NCBI GenBank assembly: GCA_903842345.1
Contig: CAIMLR010000002.1
Coordinates: forward strand, 248,001-312,000
Source of the DNA: an uncultured Myxococcales bacterium
GTDB taxonomy: Bacteria > Myxococcota_A > UBA9042
DNA length: 64,000 bases
Direction: 5' to 3'
Made by a program: the position numbers and the translations under genes. Position 1 is the first letter of the stretch, and every line of letters starts with the position of its first letter. This document shows positions 38,201 through 45,745 of the stretch, one piece after another. The notes beneath the pieces were generated by a model. That model was not told where the DNA came from and ran no database searches. It was given only the letters and a program-made list of their open reading frames with translations.

Positions 38201-40392
38201 ACGACGGCGACGCGTTCTGCGACAACGCCATGGTCGTGGTGGACGTTCCGGCGGTCTGCAAGAACGGCGGCGGCGACTGCAACGACGTCGACAGCGCGAT
38301 TCACCCGGGCGCCAGCGAAGCGTGCGACGACGTCGACAACGACTGCAACGGGACGATCGACGACGGCTGCGACGGCGACAGCGACGGCTACTGCGGCGCG
38401 GCAAAGACCACCGTCGGCAAGCCGAAATCGTGCCCGAACGGCGGCGGCGACTGCAATGACGCGATCGCGGCGATTCACCCGAGCGCCAGCGAAGCGTGCG
38501 ACGACATCGACAACGACTGCAACGGCACGACCGACGAGGGCTGCAACGGCGACGGCGACGGCTACTGCGGCGTCAGCAAAGTGACGATCGGCGCGCCGGC
38601 GATCTGCGTGTCTGGCGGCGGCGACTGCAATGACGCCGACGCTACGGTCCATCCCGCCGCGGCGGAGACGTGCAACGGCGTGGACGACAACTGCAACGGC
38701 GCGACCGACGAAGGCGTGAAGACGACGTTCTTCTGGGACGGTGACGCCGACGGCTTTGGCGACAGCAACAACACGACGCTCGCGTGCCAGAAGCCCGCGG
38801 GCTACGCCGTGCTCGGCGGCGATTGCGACGACAGCCAGAGCAGCATCCACCCCGGCGCGATCGAAATCTGCAACGGCCTGGACGACAACTGCAACGGTCA
38901 GAACGACGAAGGCGTGAAGACGACGTTCTATCTGGACGGCGACGGTGACGGTTTTGGCCTCGCGAGCGCGCCCACGGACGCCTGCAGCTTGCCCGTGGGT
39001 TACGCGACAATCGCGCTGGACTGCAACGACGGCAACGCCAAGGTGCACCCCGGCGCACCGGAAGCCTGCAATGGCATCGACGACGACTGCAACGGCGTGA
39101 TGGATGGCCAGGACTCCGTGGGCTGCATCGCCTACTTTGGCGATGGCGACGGCGACGGCTACGGCCCGCTGGGCGGCGCGACGGTCTGCCTCTGCGCTGG
39201 CACTGCGCAAACACCGGTCAAGGTCGGTGGCGACTGCGACGACGGCAACGCCGCTGTCCATCCGGGCGCCGTGGAAAAGTGCAACGGCATCGACGACAAC
39301 TGCGACACCGTCATCGACGAAGGCGTGAAGACGACGTTCTACCGGGACGCCGACAGCGACACGTATGGCAATTCAGCAATCACCAAGCTCGCGTGCAGCG
39401 TCCCGGCCGGCTTTGTGGGCAACCTGACCGACTGCAACGACGCCGACGCCAGCATTCACCCGGGCGTGGCGGAAATCTGCAACGGCGTGGATGACAACTG
39501 CAACGACGCGACCGACGAGGGCAATCCGGGCAGTGGCGCCACGTGCGACACCGGCAAACAGGGCGCTTGCGGCCCGGGCGCGACTTTCTGCAGTGGCGGC
39601 GCGCTCCAATGCCAACAGAACGTGCAGCCGAGCAACGAGACCTGCAATGGCCTGGACGAGAACTGCAACGGCATCGTCGACGAAGGCGATCCGGGCGGCG
39701 GCGGCGGCTGCAACACGGGCCTCCTCGGCAGCTGCGCGGCGGGCGTGAACCATTGCATGGCGAGCGCCATCCAGTGCATCCAGAGCGTCCAGCCTTCGCT
39801 GGAGATCTGTGACGGCGCGGACAACGACTGCGACGGCGCGACGGACTCGGCTGACCCCAGCCTCGTGCGACCCGCCTGCGAGAAGCAGAGCGGCGCGTGC
39901 GCGGGCGCGAGCAAGACCGCATCGCTGTGCGTCTCCGGCGTGTGGCAGGCCTGCACGGACGCGGTCTACACGGGCTACAGCGCCAACTACCACGTCAGTG
40001 AAGTCTGTGACGCCTTGGACAACAACTGCAACGGCGCCATCGACGAGAGCAACCCCGGCGGCGGCGGCTATTGCAGCACCGGCAAGACCGGCGTGTGTTC
40101 CCCCGGCACGGTGGCCTGTGCCGCCGGAGTCCTGGTCTGCAACCAGAACGTCCAGCCCAGCGCGGACATTTGCGACGGCAAGGACAACAACTGCGACGGC
40201 AACATCGACGAAGGCAATCCGGGCGGTGGCGGCGCGTGCACAACGGGCAAGTACGGCATCTGCGCCGCCGGCACCATCGCGTGTGCGACCGGCGTGCTCG
40301 TCTGCAACCAGACCACGGCCGCGATGCCTGAAATCTGCGCCAACGGGCTGGATGACAACTGCGACGGCTTCACCGACGAAGGGTGCCCGTGA
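35296..40392 (+). CDS. Giant MopE-repeat (metal-binding) lipoprotein
   Basis: A 1698-residue protein. ATG 35296 after CGGAGCCAGG gives a lipoprotein signal ending LVLGC (Cys 23). Residues ~25-140 form an Ig-like beta domain; the rest is a long array. I count about 23 copies of the Cys/Asp/Asn motif CNGxDDNCNGxxDEG or a close variant, of the type called the MopE copper-binding motif, mixed with DxDGDG calcium-type loops. The surface lipoprotein probably chelates Ca2+ or Cu, or acts as an adhesive stalk. The DNA is correspondingly repetitive. No C-terminal anchor or enzyme domain is visible. Confidence 0.9.
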   Translation: MPCRSRNAAFWLVCLLLTLVLGCAKDVTDYPTLRLVVSSEPPLQPGATIAALQLSLRSPDGTTLKLPALGKESELTFALPAGRNIVTTPYTIDVAQPPGSAGFVELRVLGVEKKQVLTAWTGRIDTRVTGELAVTLRAPQPNCDADGDGVLNCKKAGCCESEFTPTDCNDDPATGYSSSPFNFEDPCTQCGNGLDEDCDGTDIACVDTDKDGVPDCQETACPPGATSDPAIYPGATEVCDGKDNDCNLVVDDALPTASDPSPTHKAGDACGVGACAGGQWQCDPTGAKKPMVCSTDSQKAAKEDCDNNIDDDCDGQINQGCALLDIDGDGVNNDVEKAKCAYKFAMYHAEFYPPNAPEKCCPVGAVDPTLCDTNCDGKTTPCDPTDKDGDGWPAKKDCDDTDPLTYFGAPEKCGDGKVQSCQGSDPPCDASDKDGDGWLAPADCDDTDKAINPEAKELCNGKDDNCNGIIDDGNPEGLDAACGNLNGECGHVADAYGKTTGVSVCKHYKFGQQPSDALDCATGFDGKSGTCVGCDGDQRPKAELCNGKDDDCNAKTDELFHYTEEDGSKLAIGASCDGVGACGMGVVECMSSGAAACSSDANGSQPQNGPETCNNLDDNCNGKTDENLKTVADSTCQKVGVCAAALDKIQTVCSAGVWTCDYSEVPGIEISGTAQDACQQGDPGCACGSPFGCHKMVELSCDGLDNDCDGKTDEDFDYTDFDGITLRKIGQPCLTGVCNGGNVVCTGDQSGVTCSTLGNVKTEQCNLLDDNCNGKTDEASDLPVTKSTCKQVGVCAAQKPVATCSGGAWFCDYSGVPGWQSPMEATCDGLDNDCNGKTDDGCDDDADGFCDGGMFWTAGASATCAKSTSAGLLDCNDAAAAVAPNAVEVCNNIDDNCDGFTDEGCDSDKDGYCDAAMVWLNAPTACPLSTSATALDCDDANAAVHPGAVETCNGVDDNCIAGTDEGCDDDGDAFCDNAMVVVDVPAVCKNGGGDCNDVDSAIHPGASEACDDVDNDCNGTIDDGCDGDSDGYCGAAKTTVGKPKSCPNGGGDCNDAIAAIHPSASEACDDIDNDCNGTTDEGCNGDGDGYCGVSKVTIGAPAICVSGGGDCNDADATVHPAAAETCNGVDDNCNGATDEGVKTTFFWDGDADGFGDSNNTTLACQKPAGYAVLGGDCDDSQSSIHPGAIEICNGLDDNCNGQNDEGVKTTFYLDGDGDGFGLASAPTDACSLPVGYATIALDCNDGNAKVHPGAPEACNGIDDDCNGVMDGQDSVGCIAYFGDGDGDGYGPLGGATVCLCAGTAQTPVKVGGDCDDGNAAVHPGAVEKCNGIDDNCDTVIDEGVKTTFYRDADSDTYGNSAITKLACSVPAGFVGNLTDCNDADASIHPGVAEICNGVDDNCNDATDEGNPGSGATCDTGKQGACGPGATFCSGGALQCQQNVQPSNETCNGLDENCNGIVDEGDPGGGGGCNTGLLGSCAAGVNHCMASAIQCIQSVQPSLEICDGADNDCDGATDSADPSLVRPACEKQSGACAGASKTASLCVSGVWQACTDAVYTGYSANYHVSEVCDALDNNCNGAIDESNPGGGGYCSTGKTGVCSPGTVACAAGVLVCNQNVQPSADICDGKDNNCDGNIDEGNPGGGGACTTGKYGICAAGTIACATGVLVCNQTTAAMPEICANGLDDNCDGFTDEGCP

Positions 40393-40459
40393 CCGCCCAA
40401 GCCGGCCAAGGCGTGATACACTTCCAGCGGCGGCTGCGGCCGATCGAGGAGCTTGTCTG

Positions 40460-41317
40460 ATGGTTACCCCCACGTCGCCCAAACTGCCCGCTCTCGCCAA
40501 AAAGCGCGCTGCGCCGGCGAAGGCCAAGCCTGCCGCGCCCGGGCGCAAGGCCACGACAAAGCACGTGGAGCTCGGCGTCAGCCCCAAGGACATCTGCACG
40601 GTCATCTACGCCGACGATGCGCTGATCGCCGTGAACAAGGCGCCCGGCTGCCCCGTCGTGCCGACCGGCCCGTATCGCCTGCGCTCCGTCACCGGCGCAC
40701 TCGCGGAATTGGGCTACGGCGTCACGTACCCGATCAGCCTGCTGGACGCCGAGGCGACCGGCCTTGTGCTGCTGACCCGCACGCCCGAGGCGGCCAAGGC
40801 GATGCGCTGGAACTGGCGCAGCGAGCTGTGTCGGCGCGAGTTCGTCGTCGTGGCGCAAGGCGACATCCAGGGCGCGCGCGGCCGCATCACGCTGCCGATC
40901 GGCTCGGTGCGCGAAGGTGCCCAGATTCGCCATCAGGTCATGCCGATCGATCAGGGCGGTAAGCCGGCAGTCACGACCTGGCGACTGATCGCCCGCGGTC
41001 GCATGATGTCCCGCCTGCACATTTCCCTGACCGGTGGACGCACGCACCAGATCCGCATCCACCTGTCCGCGATCGGCTTTCCGGTCGTGGGCGACAAGCG
41101 ATACGGCGCGGAAATGACGTCGGTGCCGCTCCATGCGCTCGTCGACCTGCCGGCCAAATACGCGGATTCAACCGTTGTGCCGCCCCATCAGATCGCGCTG
41201 CATTGCAGCCTGATCCGCATTCCGCATCCGGTCACGGAGCAGATGATGGAGTTCACTGCGCCGGTGCCGCGGGTGCTGATCGGGCTGATGCCGGGCGCTT
41301 GGGTGCTGGACGGTTGA
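40460..41317 (+). CDS. Divergent RluA-family pseudouridine synthase
   Basis: A 285-residue protein; ATG 40460 lies nine bases after GAGGA. An N-terminal ~45-residue Lys/Ala/Pro-rich tail precedes the fold (VIYADDALIAVNKAPGCPVV). The usual HRLDxxTSG block reads ISLLDAEATGLVLL, keeping the catalytic Asp (near residue 96) but losing the His-Arg pair. RNA-binding blocks GRTHQIRIHLSAIGFPVVGD and HCSLIRIPHP are normal. It is probably an active RNA pseudouridine synthase of unknown target. Confidence 0.85.
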   Translation: MVTPTSPKLPALAKKRAAPAKAKPAAPGRKATTKHVELGVSPKDICTVIYADDALIAVNKAPGCPVVPTGPYRLRSVTGALAELGYGVTYPISLLDAEATGLVLLTRTPEAAKAMRWNWRSELCRREFVVVAQGDIQGARGRITLPIGSVREGAQIRHQVMPIDQGGKPAVTTWRLIARGRMMSRLHISLTGGRTHQIRIHLSAIGFPVVGDKRYGAEMTSVPLHALVDLPAKYADSTVVPPHQIALHCSLIRIPHPVTEQMMEFTAPVPRVLIGLMPGAWVLDG

Positions 41318-41380
41318 CACGCAGGCTGCGACAGGGCAAATGAGCGAGCCGGACAGAAGGTCCGACTGCACGAGGGTGAC

Positions 41381-41902
41381 ATGGGTTTGATGTACCGGCA
41401 GAGTGAACTCGGCATTGGCGCGGGCGAGTTGGCCGAACACGGCATGGCGGAAAACGTCCTCACGACCAAGATCGAGGATCTGGTCAACTGGGGCCGCAAG
41501 TTCTCGCTTTTTCAGTATCCGTTCGTGACGGCGTGCTGCGGCATGGAATACATGGCCGTCAACGCCGCGCAGCACGATCTCGCGCGCTTTGGCTGCGAAG
41601 TGCCGCGTTTCACGCCGCGCCAGTCGGACTTGCTGATGGTCGTTGGCACCGTCAACCACAAGAATGCGCCGATCCTGAAGCGCATCTACGATCAGATGGC
41701 CGAGCCGAAATGGGTCGTGGCGTTTGGCGCCTGCGCCTCGACGGGCGGCTTCTACGACAACTACGCGACCGTCCCGGGCATTGACCACATCATTCCGGTG
41801 GACGTCTACATTCCCGGCTGCCCGCCGCGCCCGGAACAGATCATGGACGCGATCCAGCTGCTGATGGACAAGATTTCCAACGGCCGCGCGGAACTGGTCT
41901 AG
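41381..41902 (+). CDS. nuoB: NADH-quinone oxidoreductase subunit B (solitary)
   Basis: A 173-residue complex I subunit holding Fe-S cluster N2. All four ligands are present: Cys52-Cys53 (TACCGMEY), Cys118 (GACASTGG) and Cys147 (IPGCPPRPE). VGTVNHKNAPILKRIYDQM and PKWVVAFGAC are typical. The start has GAGGGTGAC upstream. Neither nuoA nor nuoC or any other nuo gene is next to it, which is unusual; the remaining subunits must be elsewhere. Confidence 0.93.
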   Translation: MGLMYRQSELGIGAGELAEHGMAENVLTTKIEDLVNWGRKFSLFQYPFVTACCGMEYMAVNAAQHDLARFGCEVPRFTPRQSDLLMVVGTVNHKNAPILKRIYDQMAEPKWVVAFGACASTGGFYDNYATVPGIDHIIPVDVYIPGCPPRPEQIMDAIQLLMDKISNGRAELV

Positions 41903-41934
41903 CTCGACACGCTGACCGAATTCCAACGTCACAG

Positions 41935-41963
41935 CCTCCGGCGCCGCGGCGTGCCGCCGGAGG
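41935..41963. terminator. Hairpin between nuoB and the convergent methyltransferase gene
   Basis: CCTCCGGC (41935-41942) pairs with GCCGGAGG (41956-41963) in the 138-bp convergent gap. No T-tract flanks it, so it is only a possible bidirectional terminator. Confidence 0.4.
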
Positions 41964-42040
41964 TGCACGCTGGCGGTCTCAGTCAGAAATGCAACAGGTC
42001 TGACCCGATCAAGTCTGGCATCCAGATGAGGTCAGCATGT

Positions 42041-42784
42041 TTAGACCAGCGCGGCGAGGGCGATTCCCGCTGCGACGCTGACGTTCAGCGACTCGACCGC
42101 GTCGGTCCCGGCAATCCGCAGGCGCAGCGAGCACGCCGCTTCCACCGCGGGGTCGAGGCCCGTCTCTTCCGATCCCAGCACCAACAGCACCGGCTTGCCC
42201 CGGTACTGCCCAAGCTCCGCCAGGGACTTCTCACCGCGCACCGCCAGCGCCAACGCGTGGCCGCCCGCCTGCACGTACGCGCGCACCACCGCCAGCGCGT
42301 TGTGGCACGCCGCGACCGGCAGATACTCCAGCCCGCCTTCCGCCGTCCGGCACGCTGCAGCACTGCGCACGGTCTCCGCGCCTTCCGCCGTCAGCCACAG
42401 CGCCTGCACGCCGAGGAACGCCGCCGTCCGGGCAATCGCGCCGACGTTGTGTGGGTTGCCGACGCCATCCAGGAGCAGCGTCACGCCCGGCTGCCGCGCC
42501 GCATGCTCCACGGCCTCGCGCGCCAGCACCGGCACCTCCGGCGCATCCAGCACGGCGACGAGCCCCTGATGCGCGCGCGAGCCTGCCACGCGGTCGAGTT
42601 CCGCGGCTGGCAGTTCGCGAAAGATCGCCCGCCGCTTGGCCAGCTCCTGCAGGATCGGTTGCAGCGAGCGGCTGTGCTCCGCGCTGAAGAACAGCCGCCG
42701 CACGCGATCGGGCCGCTTCTGGAGCGCTGCCTGCACGGCGCGCAGGCCGCACACAGTCTGTTCACGTGTCCCGGGCGTCGCCAT
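42041..42784 (-). CDS. TrmH/SpoU family RNA 2'-O-methyltransferase
   Basis: 247 residues. The ATG at 42784 overlaps the upstream gene's TGA by one base, which fixes the start. It has the substrate-binding N-domain (VCGLRAVQAALQKRPDRVRR) and knot motifs LLDGVGNPHNVGAIARTA, VLVLGSEETGLDP and SLNVSVAAGIALAALV. Motif 1 has Asn in the NxGAIxR position, as expected. This is the second SpoU enzyme in the window (the other is at 8722-9849), and the two are only distantly alike. The RNA target is unknown. Confidence 0.9.
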   Translation of the reverse strand: MATPGTREQTVCGLRAVQAALQKRPDRVRRLFFSAEHSRSLQPILQELAKRRAIFRELPAAELDRVAGSRAHQGLVAVLDAPEVPVLAREAVEHAARQPGVTLLLDGVGNPHNVGAIARTAAFLGVQALWLTAEGAETVRSAAACRTAEGGLEYLPVAACHNALAVVRAYVQAGGHALALAVRGEKSLAELGQYRGKPVLLVLGSEETGLDPAVEAACSLRLRIAGTDAVESLNVSVAAGIALAALV

Positions 42785-43254
42785 CACAGGTCCCGGTCGT
42801 TGGGCGGTCCCGGGAGGACCCCGCTCTCGTCGCGCCACGCACCCATCTCGGTCAGGCGCAGCCGGGCAAACTCGCGGGTCAGCCGCGCCACGCGCGCGCG
42901 GGCATTGCGCAGCCGTTCGTCGTCCGTCGCGTTGTCCTGCGGCGGCAGCGGCAGCGGTGAACCGAGCATCGCTTCGTGGTACCAGTGGTTGGTCGCTTCA
43001 ATGTGCATCAGCACGCCGGCCAGATCCTCATCCAGAGCGTCGTCGCGGGCATCCACCTGGACAAGTCCATCCAGCAGTCGGAGCTCGGCGGCGTCCGCGT
43101 CCTGCGCCGGGTCCACGCGGGCGAACAGCTCCACCCAGCGCGTCGGCGGCCGACGGTCCAGCTCAAAACGCACGACGATCAGCCGGGCGTACCGCGGGTG
43201 CCGACCAACGACGCGGACGGTAGAAACGAGGATGGGCTGCCAGGGAGTGATCAT
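42784..43254 (-). CDS. Small protein of unknown function
   Basis: 156 residues, not recognised. The N-terminal half is beta-rich (PILVSTVRVVGRHPRYARLI); the middle is acidic and ends in a helix with HIEATNHWYHEAM, a His/Trp-rich patch. The C-terminal third is Arg-rich and helical. No signal peptide or membrane segment. It is coupled (TGATG) to the SpoU methyltransferase gene downstream, which suggests a shared process. The ATG at 43254 has no strong ribosome site; a GTG at 43299 is the alternative. Confidence 0.6.
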   Translation of the reverse strand: MITPWQPILVSTVRVVGRHPRYARLIVVRFELDRRPPTRWVELFARVDPAQDADAAELRLLDGLVQVDARDDALDEDLAGVLMHIEATNHWYHEAMLGSPLPLPPQDNATDDERLRNARARVARLTREFARLRLTEMGAWRDESGVLPGPPNDRDL

Positions 43255-43326
43255 GCGTCGGCAAGGCGCGCAAGTCGCGAGCCGGCTGGAACGTCGCACG
43301 TTCAGCCGCCCGGACGCAAGGCGCGA

Positions 43327-44508
43327 CTAGTGAATTTGTGGGAAGAAGTCCGCGCCAATTGCGAGCGCCGGCACGGCAAAGTTGTGGGCGAGCGTCTGCC
43401 CCAGCGCGGCGAAACTGGCAGTCTGACCAAGGTCCCGCCCGGTGGCGAAACGCCGCGACGCCAGCAGCAACGGCACATACTCGCGCGTGTGGTCGGTGGA
43501 CGCCTGGTAAGTCGGATCGTTGCCGTGGTCTGCCGTCATGCACAGCAGGCCATCGTCGCCCAGCGCGTCCAGCAGCGCCGGAATCGCCGCGTCCACTTCC
43601 ACCAGCGCGTTGGCAAAGCCGCGCGGATTGCGGCGGTGGCCGTAGAGCGCGTCAAAGTCGACAAGGTTGGTGAAAATCAGGCCGCGGTCCAGCGTCGCCA
43701 GCCGTTCCAACGTCAGGCGCAGGCCGTCCGTATTGCCCTCCGAATGGATGGATTCCGGCACGCCGCATTCGGCAAAGATGTCCTGGATCTTGCCCACGCC
43801 CACGACGGGAATCCCCGCCGCGATCAGCTTGTCCAGGAGCGTTCCCGGCGGCGGCGGCATCGCGAAATCCTTGCGGTTGTAGGTACGCTGCCACTTGCCC
43901 GGCGCGCCGACGAACGGGCGGGCGATCACCCGGCCCACGCGGTATTTGTCCAGCAGTTCGCGGGCGATGAGGCAGATGCGGTGCAGCTCAGCGACCGGGA
44001 TGACCGACTCGTGCGCGGCGATTTGGAAGACGCTGTCCGCGGACGTGTAGACGATGGGCTTGCCCGTGCGCAGATGCTCCGGTCCAAGCTCGTCCAGGAT
44101 GGTCGTGCCGCTCGCGACGACGTTGCCCAGGACTTCATAGCCCGTCTTCGCGGTGAACTCAGCGATGATCGCGTCAGGAAAGCGCGGATTGTACACCGCG
44201 AACGGCTCCGTGGTCTCCACGCCCACCATCTCCCAATGGCCCGTCGGCGTGTCCTTGCCGCGGGACAGCTCCGCCATCTTCAGCACAAAGCCGCCCGGCG
44301 TCTCAGTCGGAGGCACACCCGCCATTGGCGTGAAGTTGCCAAGCCCGAGCGCCTGCAGGTTGGGCACCGTCAAGCCGCCCACGGCACGCGCGCAATTGCC
44401 CAGCGTGTTCACGGTCGGCGGATCGCCAAAGGCCGCGCAATCGGGCAGTGCGCCCACGCCTGCGCCGTCGAGGACGAGAATGCACACTTTGTCAAAAGGC
44501 CGGGTCAT
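43327..44508 (-). CDS. deoB: Phosphopentomutase
   Basis: A 393-residue enzyme that interconverts ribose/deoxyribose 1- and 5-phosphates in nucleoside salvage. The ATG at 44508 follows GGAGGATCC. Alkaline-phosphatase-superfamily metal motifs are visible: LVLDGAGVGALPD at the N-terminus, the KDTPTGHWEM block (phospho-Thr region) and TADHGNDPT with DHTREYVPLL at the C-terminus. The length matches the family. No other nucleoside-salvage genes are adjacent. Confidence 0.95.
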   Translation of the reverse strand: MTRPFDKVCILVLDGAGVGALPDCAAFGDPPTVNTLGNCARAVGGLTVPNLQALGLGNFTPMAGVPPTETPGGFVLKMAELSRGKDTPTGHWEMVGVETTEPFAVYNPRFPDAIIAEFTAKTGYEVLGNVVASGTTILDELGPEHLRTGKPIVYTSADSVFQIAAHESVIPVAELHRICLIARELLDKYRVGRVIARPFVGAPGKWQRTYNRKDFAMPPPPGTLLDKLIAAGIPVVGVGKIQDIFAECGVPESIHSEGNTDGLRLTLERLATLDRGLIFTNLVDFDALYGHRRNPRGFANALVEVDAAIPALLDALGDDGLLCMTADHGNDPTYQASTDHTREYVPLLLASRRFATGRDLGQTASFAALGQTLAHNFAVPALAIGADFFPQIH

Positions 44509-44551
44509 GGATCCTCCAGGGCCGGGAACATACCGCGAACGGCGGGTGCCG

Positions 44552-45745
44552 TCAGTTTCCGGGCGCCAATCTGACGACAATCATGAGGTCAATGCCGTCA
44601 AGCGCCGTCGCTTCGGCCGCCTTGAGCGGCGCGAGCACGCAATCCGCCAGCGCGGGGTCGACGTCCTTGGCGAGCAGCGTCACCTCCAGCACGTGGCCGT
44701 CGGCGAAGCGCACCTGAACCACGACGTTGCCCTTGAGCCGCGGATTGGCCCGCAGCGCCCGCTCGTAGGCCTGACGGATGCGCGGACGCACGAGCGCGGT
44801 GAAGCGGTCCACGTTTGCCGGACTCGCTTCGCCCTTGCGCACTTCAGCCTGCAACGTGACGAGCCCGGCCGTGAGTTCCGGTGCCGGCGGTGGCGGTGGT
44901 GGCGGCGGAGATTCGCCAAAGCCGCCGCCTTTGCCGACGGTCCCGATGCGGCCCAGGCCGCCGGTGGCCTTGGCGGTGTCGCGCGGCGCCGTGCGATGCA
45001 GTGCGGACTCCGCCATTTCGCCGATCCTCCCGCCGCCGCTGCCCGATCCGCTGACTCCGATGCCGTTGACGCCGCCGAACGCCTCGTCGTCGATCGCCTT
45101 GGTGTCGCCGAGCGCGTCCTGCAAGTTGGCGTTCTTGTCGTCCTTGGTGCCGATGATCCCGAGCACGCCCTGCTTCTTGACGGCCTCGGCGACCTGGCGC
45201 TTCCGCTCCTCCGCAAGCGCGCGCTTTGCCGCGTCCCGCGCGCCCGTCTGGGTCCCCGCCGGTGCCGCCGCTGGCGCTGCCGGGCGCGTCGCCGCCTCGC
45301 CCGTCTGGGCCGCCTCCTGTTCGCTGTGCCGACCCGCCGATGCCGTCGTTGGTTCCGCCTGCCGGTCGCCCAGCGTCGCCTCCGCCGCCTGTTTGGGCGC
45401 GCGCCACGCCGCCGCCGTATCCACGCGCCGCGATTGCCCGCCCTGCAGCATCCACAGCGCGTTGTTGTGCAGCAGCCGGATCGACACCGCCGCCTGATCC
45501 GCCGTCACAACCGTGTCGTCCGCCCACACGCTGTCGCGCGCACTGAGCGCCCGGGCGATCACCCCCGCGCCCGTGCGCTGCGCAGTCACGCGACCTTCCA
45601 CGGATTCGACCGTTCCAGCGGGCGCGGTCGCCGCCGCCGGTGCCGCCGCCGAATCGCTCGCGGGCTTTTCCGCCTTGCCGCATGCGAGGATCGCCGTGAG
45701 GCCGAGGCCGATCCAGAATCCGCGGCTATTTGCTGTGCTGATCAT
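44552..45745 (-). CDS. Lipoprotein with FecR-like domain and AgmX/PglI-type C-terminal tail
   Basis: 397 residues. The ATG at 45745 (GGAG eight bases upstream) gives a lipoprotein signal ending TAILAC. Residues ~35-115 form a FecR-like sandwich (VESVEGRVTAQRTGAGVI). A Gln/Ala-rich coiled linker, a Gly-rich stretch (GLGRIGTVGKGGG) and a poly-Pro run of eight follow. The C-terminal ~90 residues (VRPRIRQAYERALRANPRLK, then VVVQVRFADG) match the TonB-like tail of myxobacterial AgmX/PglI proteins. The start overlaps the end of the cyclase gene by about 20 bases, so they are co-translated. It is probably an envelope connector for the signalling genes upstream. Confidence 0.8.
   Translation of the reverse strand: MISTANSRGFWIGLGLTAILACGKAEKPASDSAAAPAAATAPAGTVESVEGRVTAQRTGAGVIARALSARDSVWADDTVVTADQAAVSIRLLHNNALWMLQGGQSRRVDTAAAWRAPKQAAEATLGDRQAEPTTASAGRHSEQEAAQTGEAATRPAAPAAAPAGTQTGARDAAKRALAEERKRQVAEAVKKQGVLGIIGTKDDKNANLQDALGDTKAIDDEAFGGVNGIGVSGSGSGGGRIGEMAESALHRTAPRDTAKATGGLGRIGTVGKGGGFGESPPPPPPPPAPELTAGLVTLQAEVRKGEASPANVDRFTALVRPRIRQAYERALRANPRLKGNVVVQVRFADGHVLEVTLLAKDVDPALADCVLAPLKAAEATALDGIDLMIVVRLAPGN

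Noticed and set aside
35860-40392. Repeat array that could be mistaken for CRISPR or satellite DNA
   Set aside because: Repeats are in-frame, degenerate at the DNA level and encode a conserved Cys/Asp protein motif; there are no uniform spacers.
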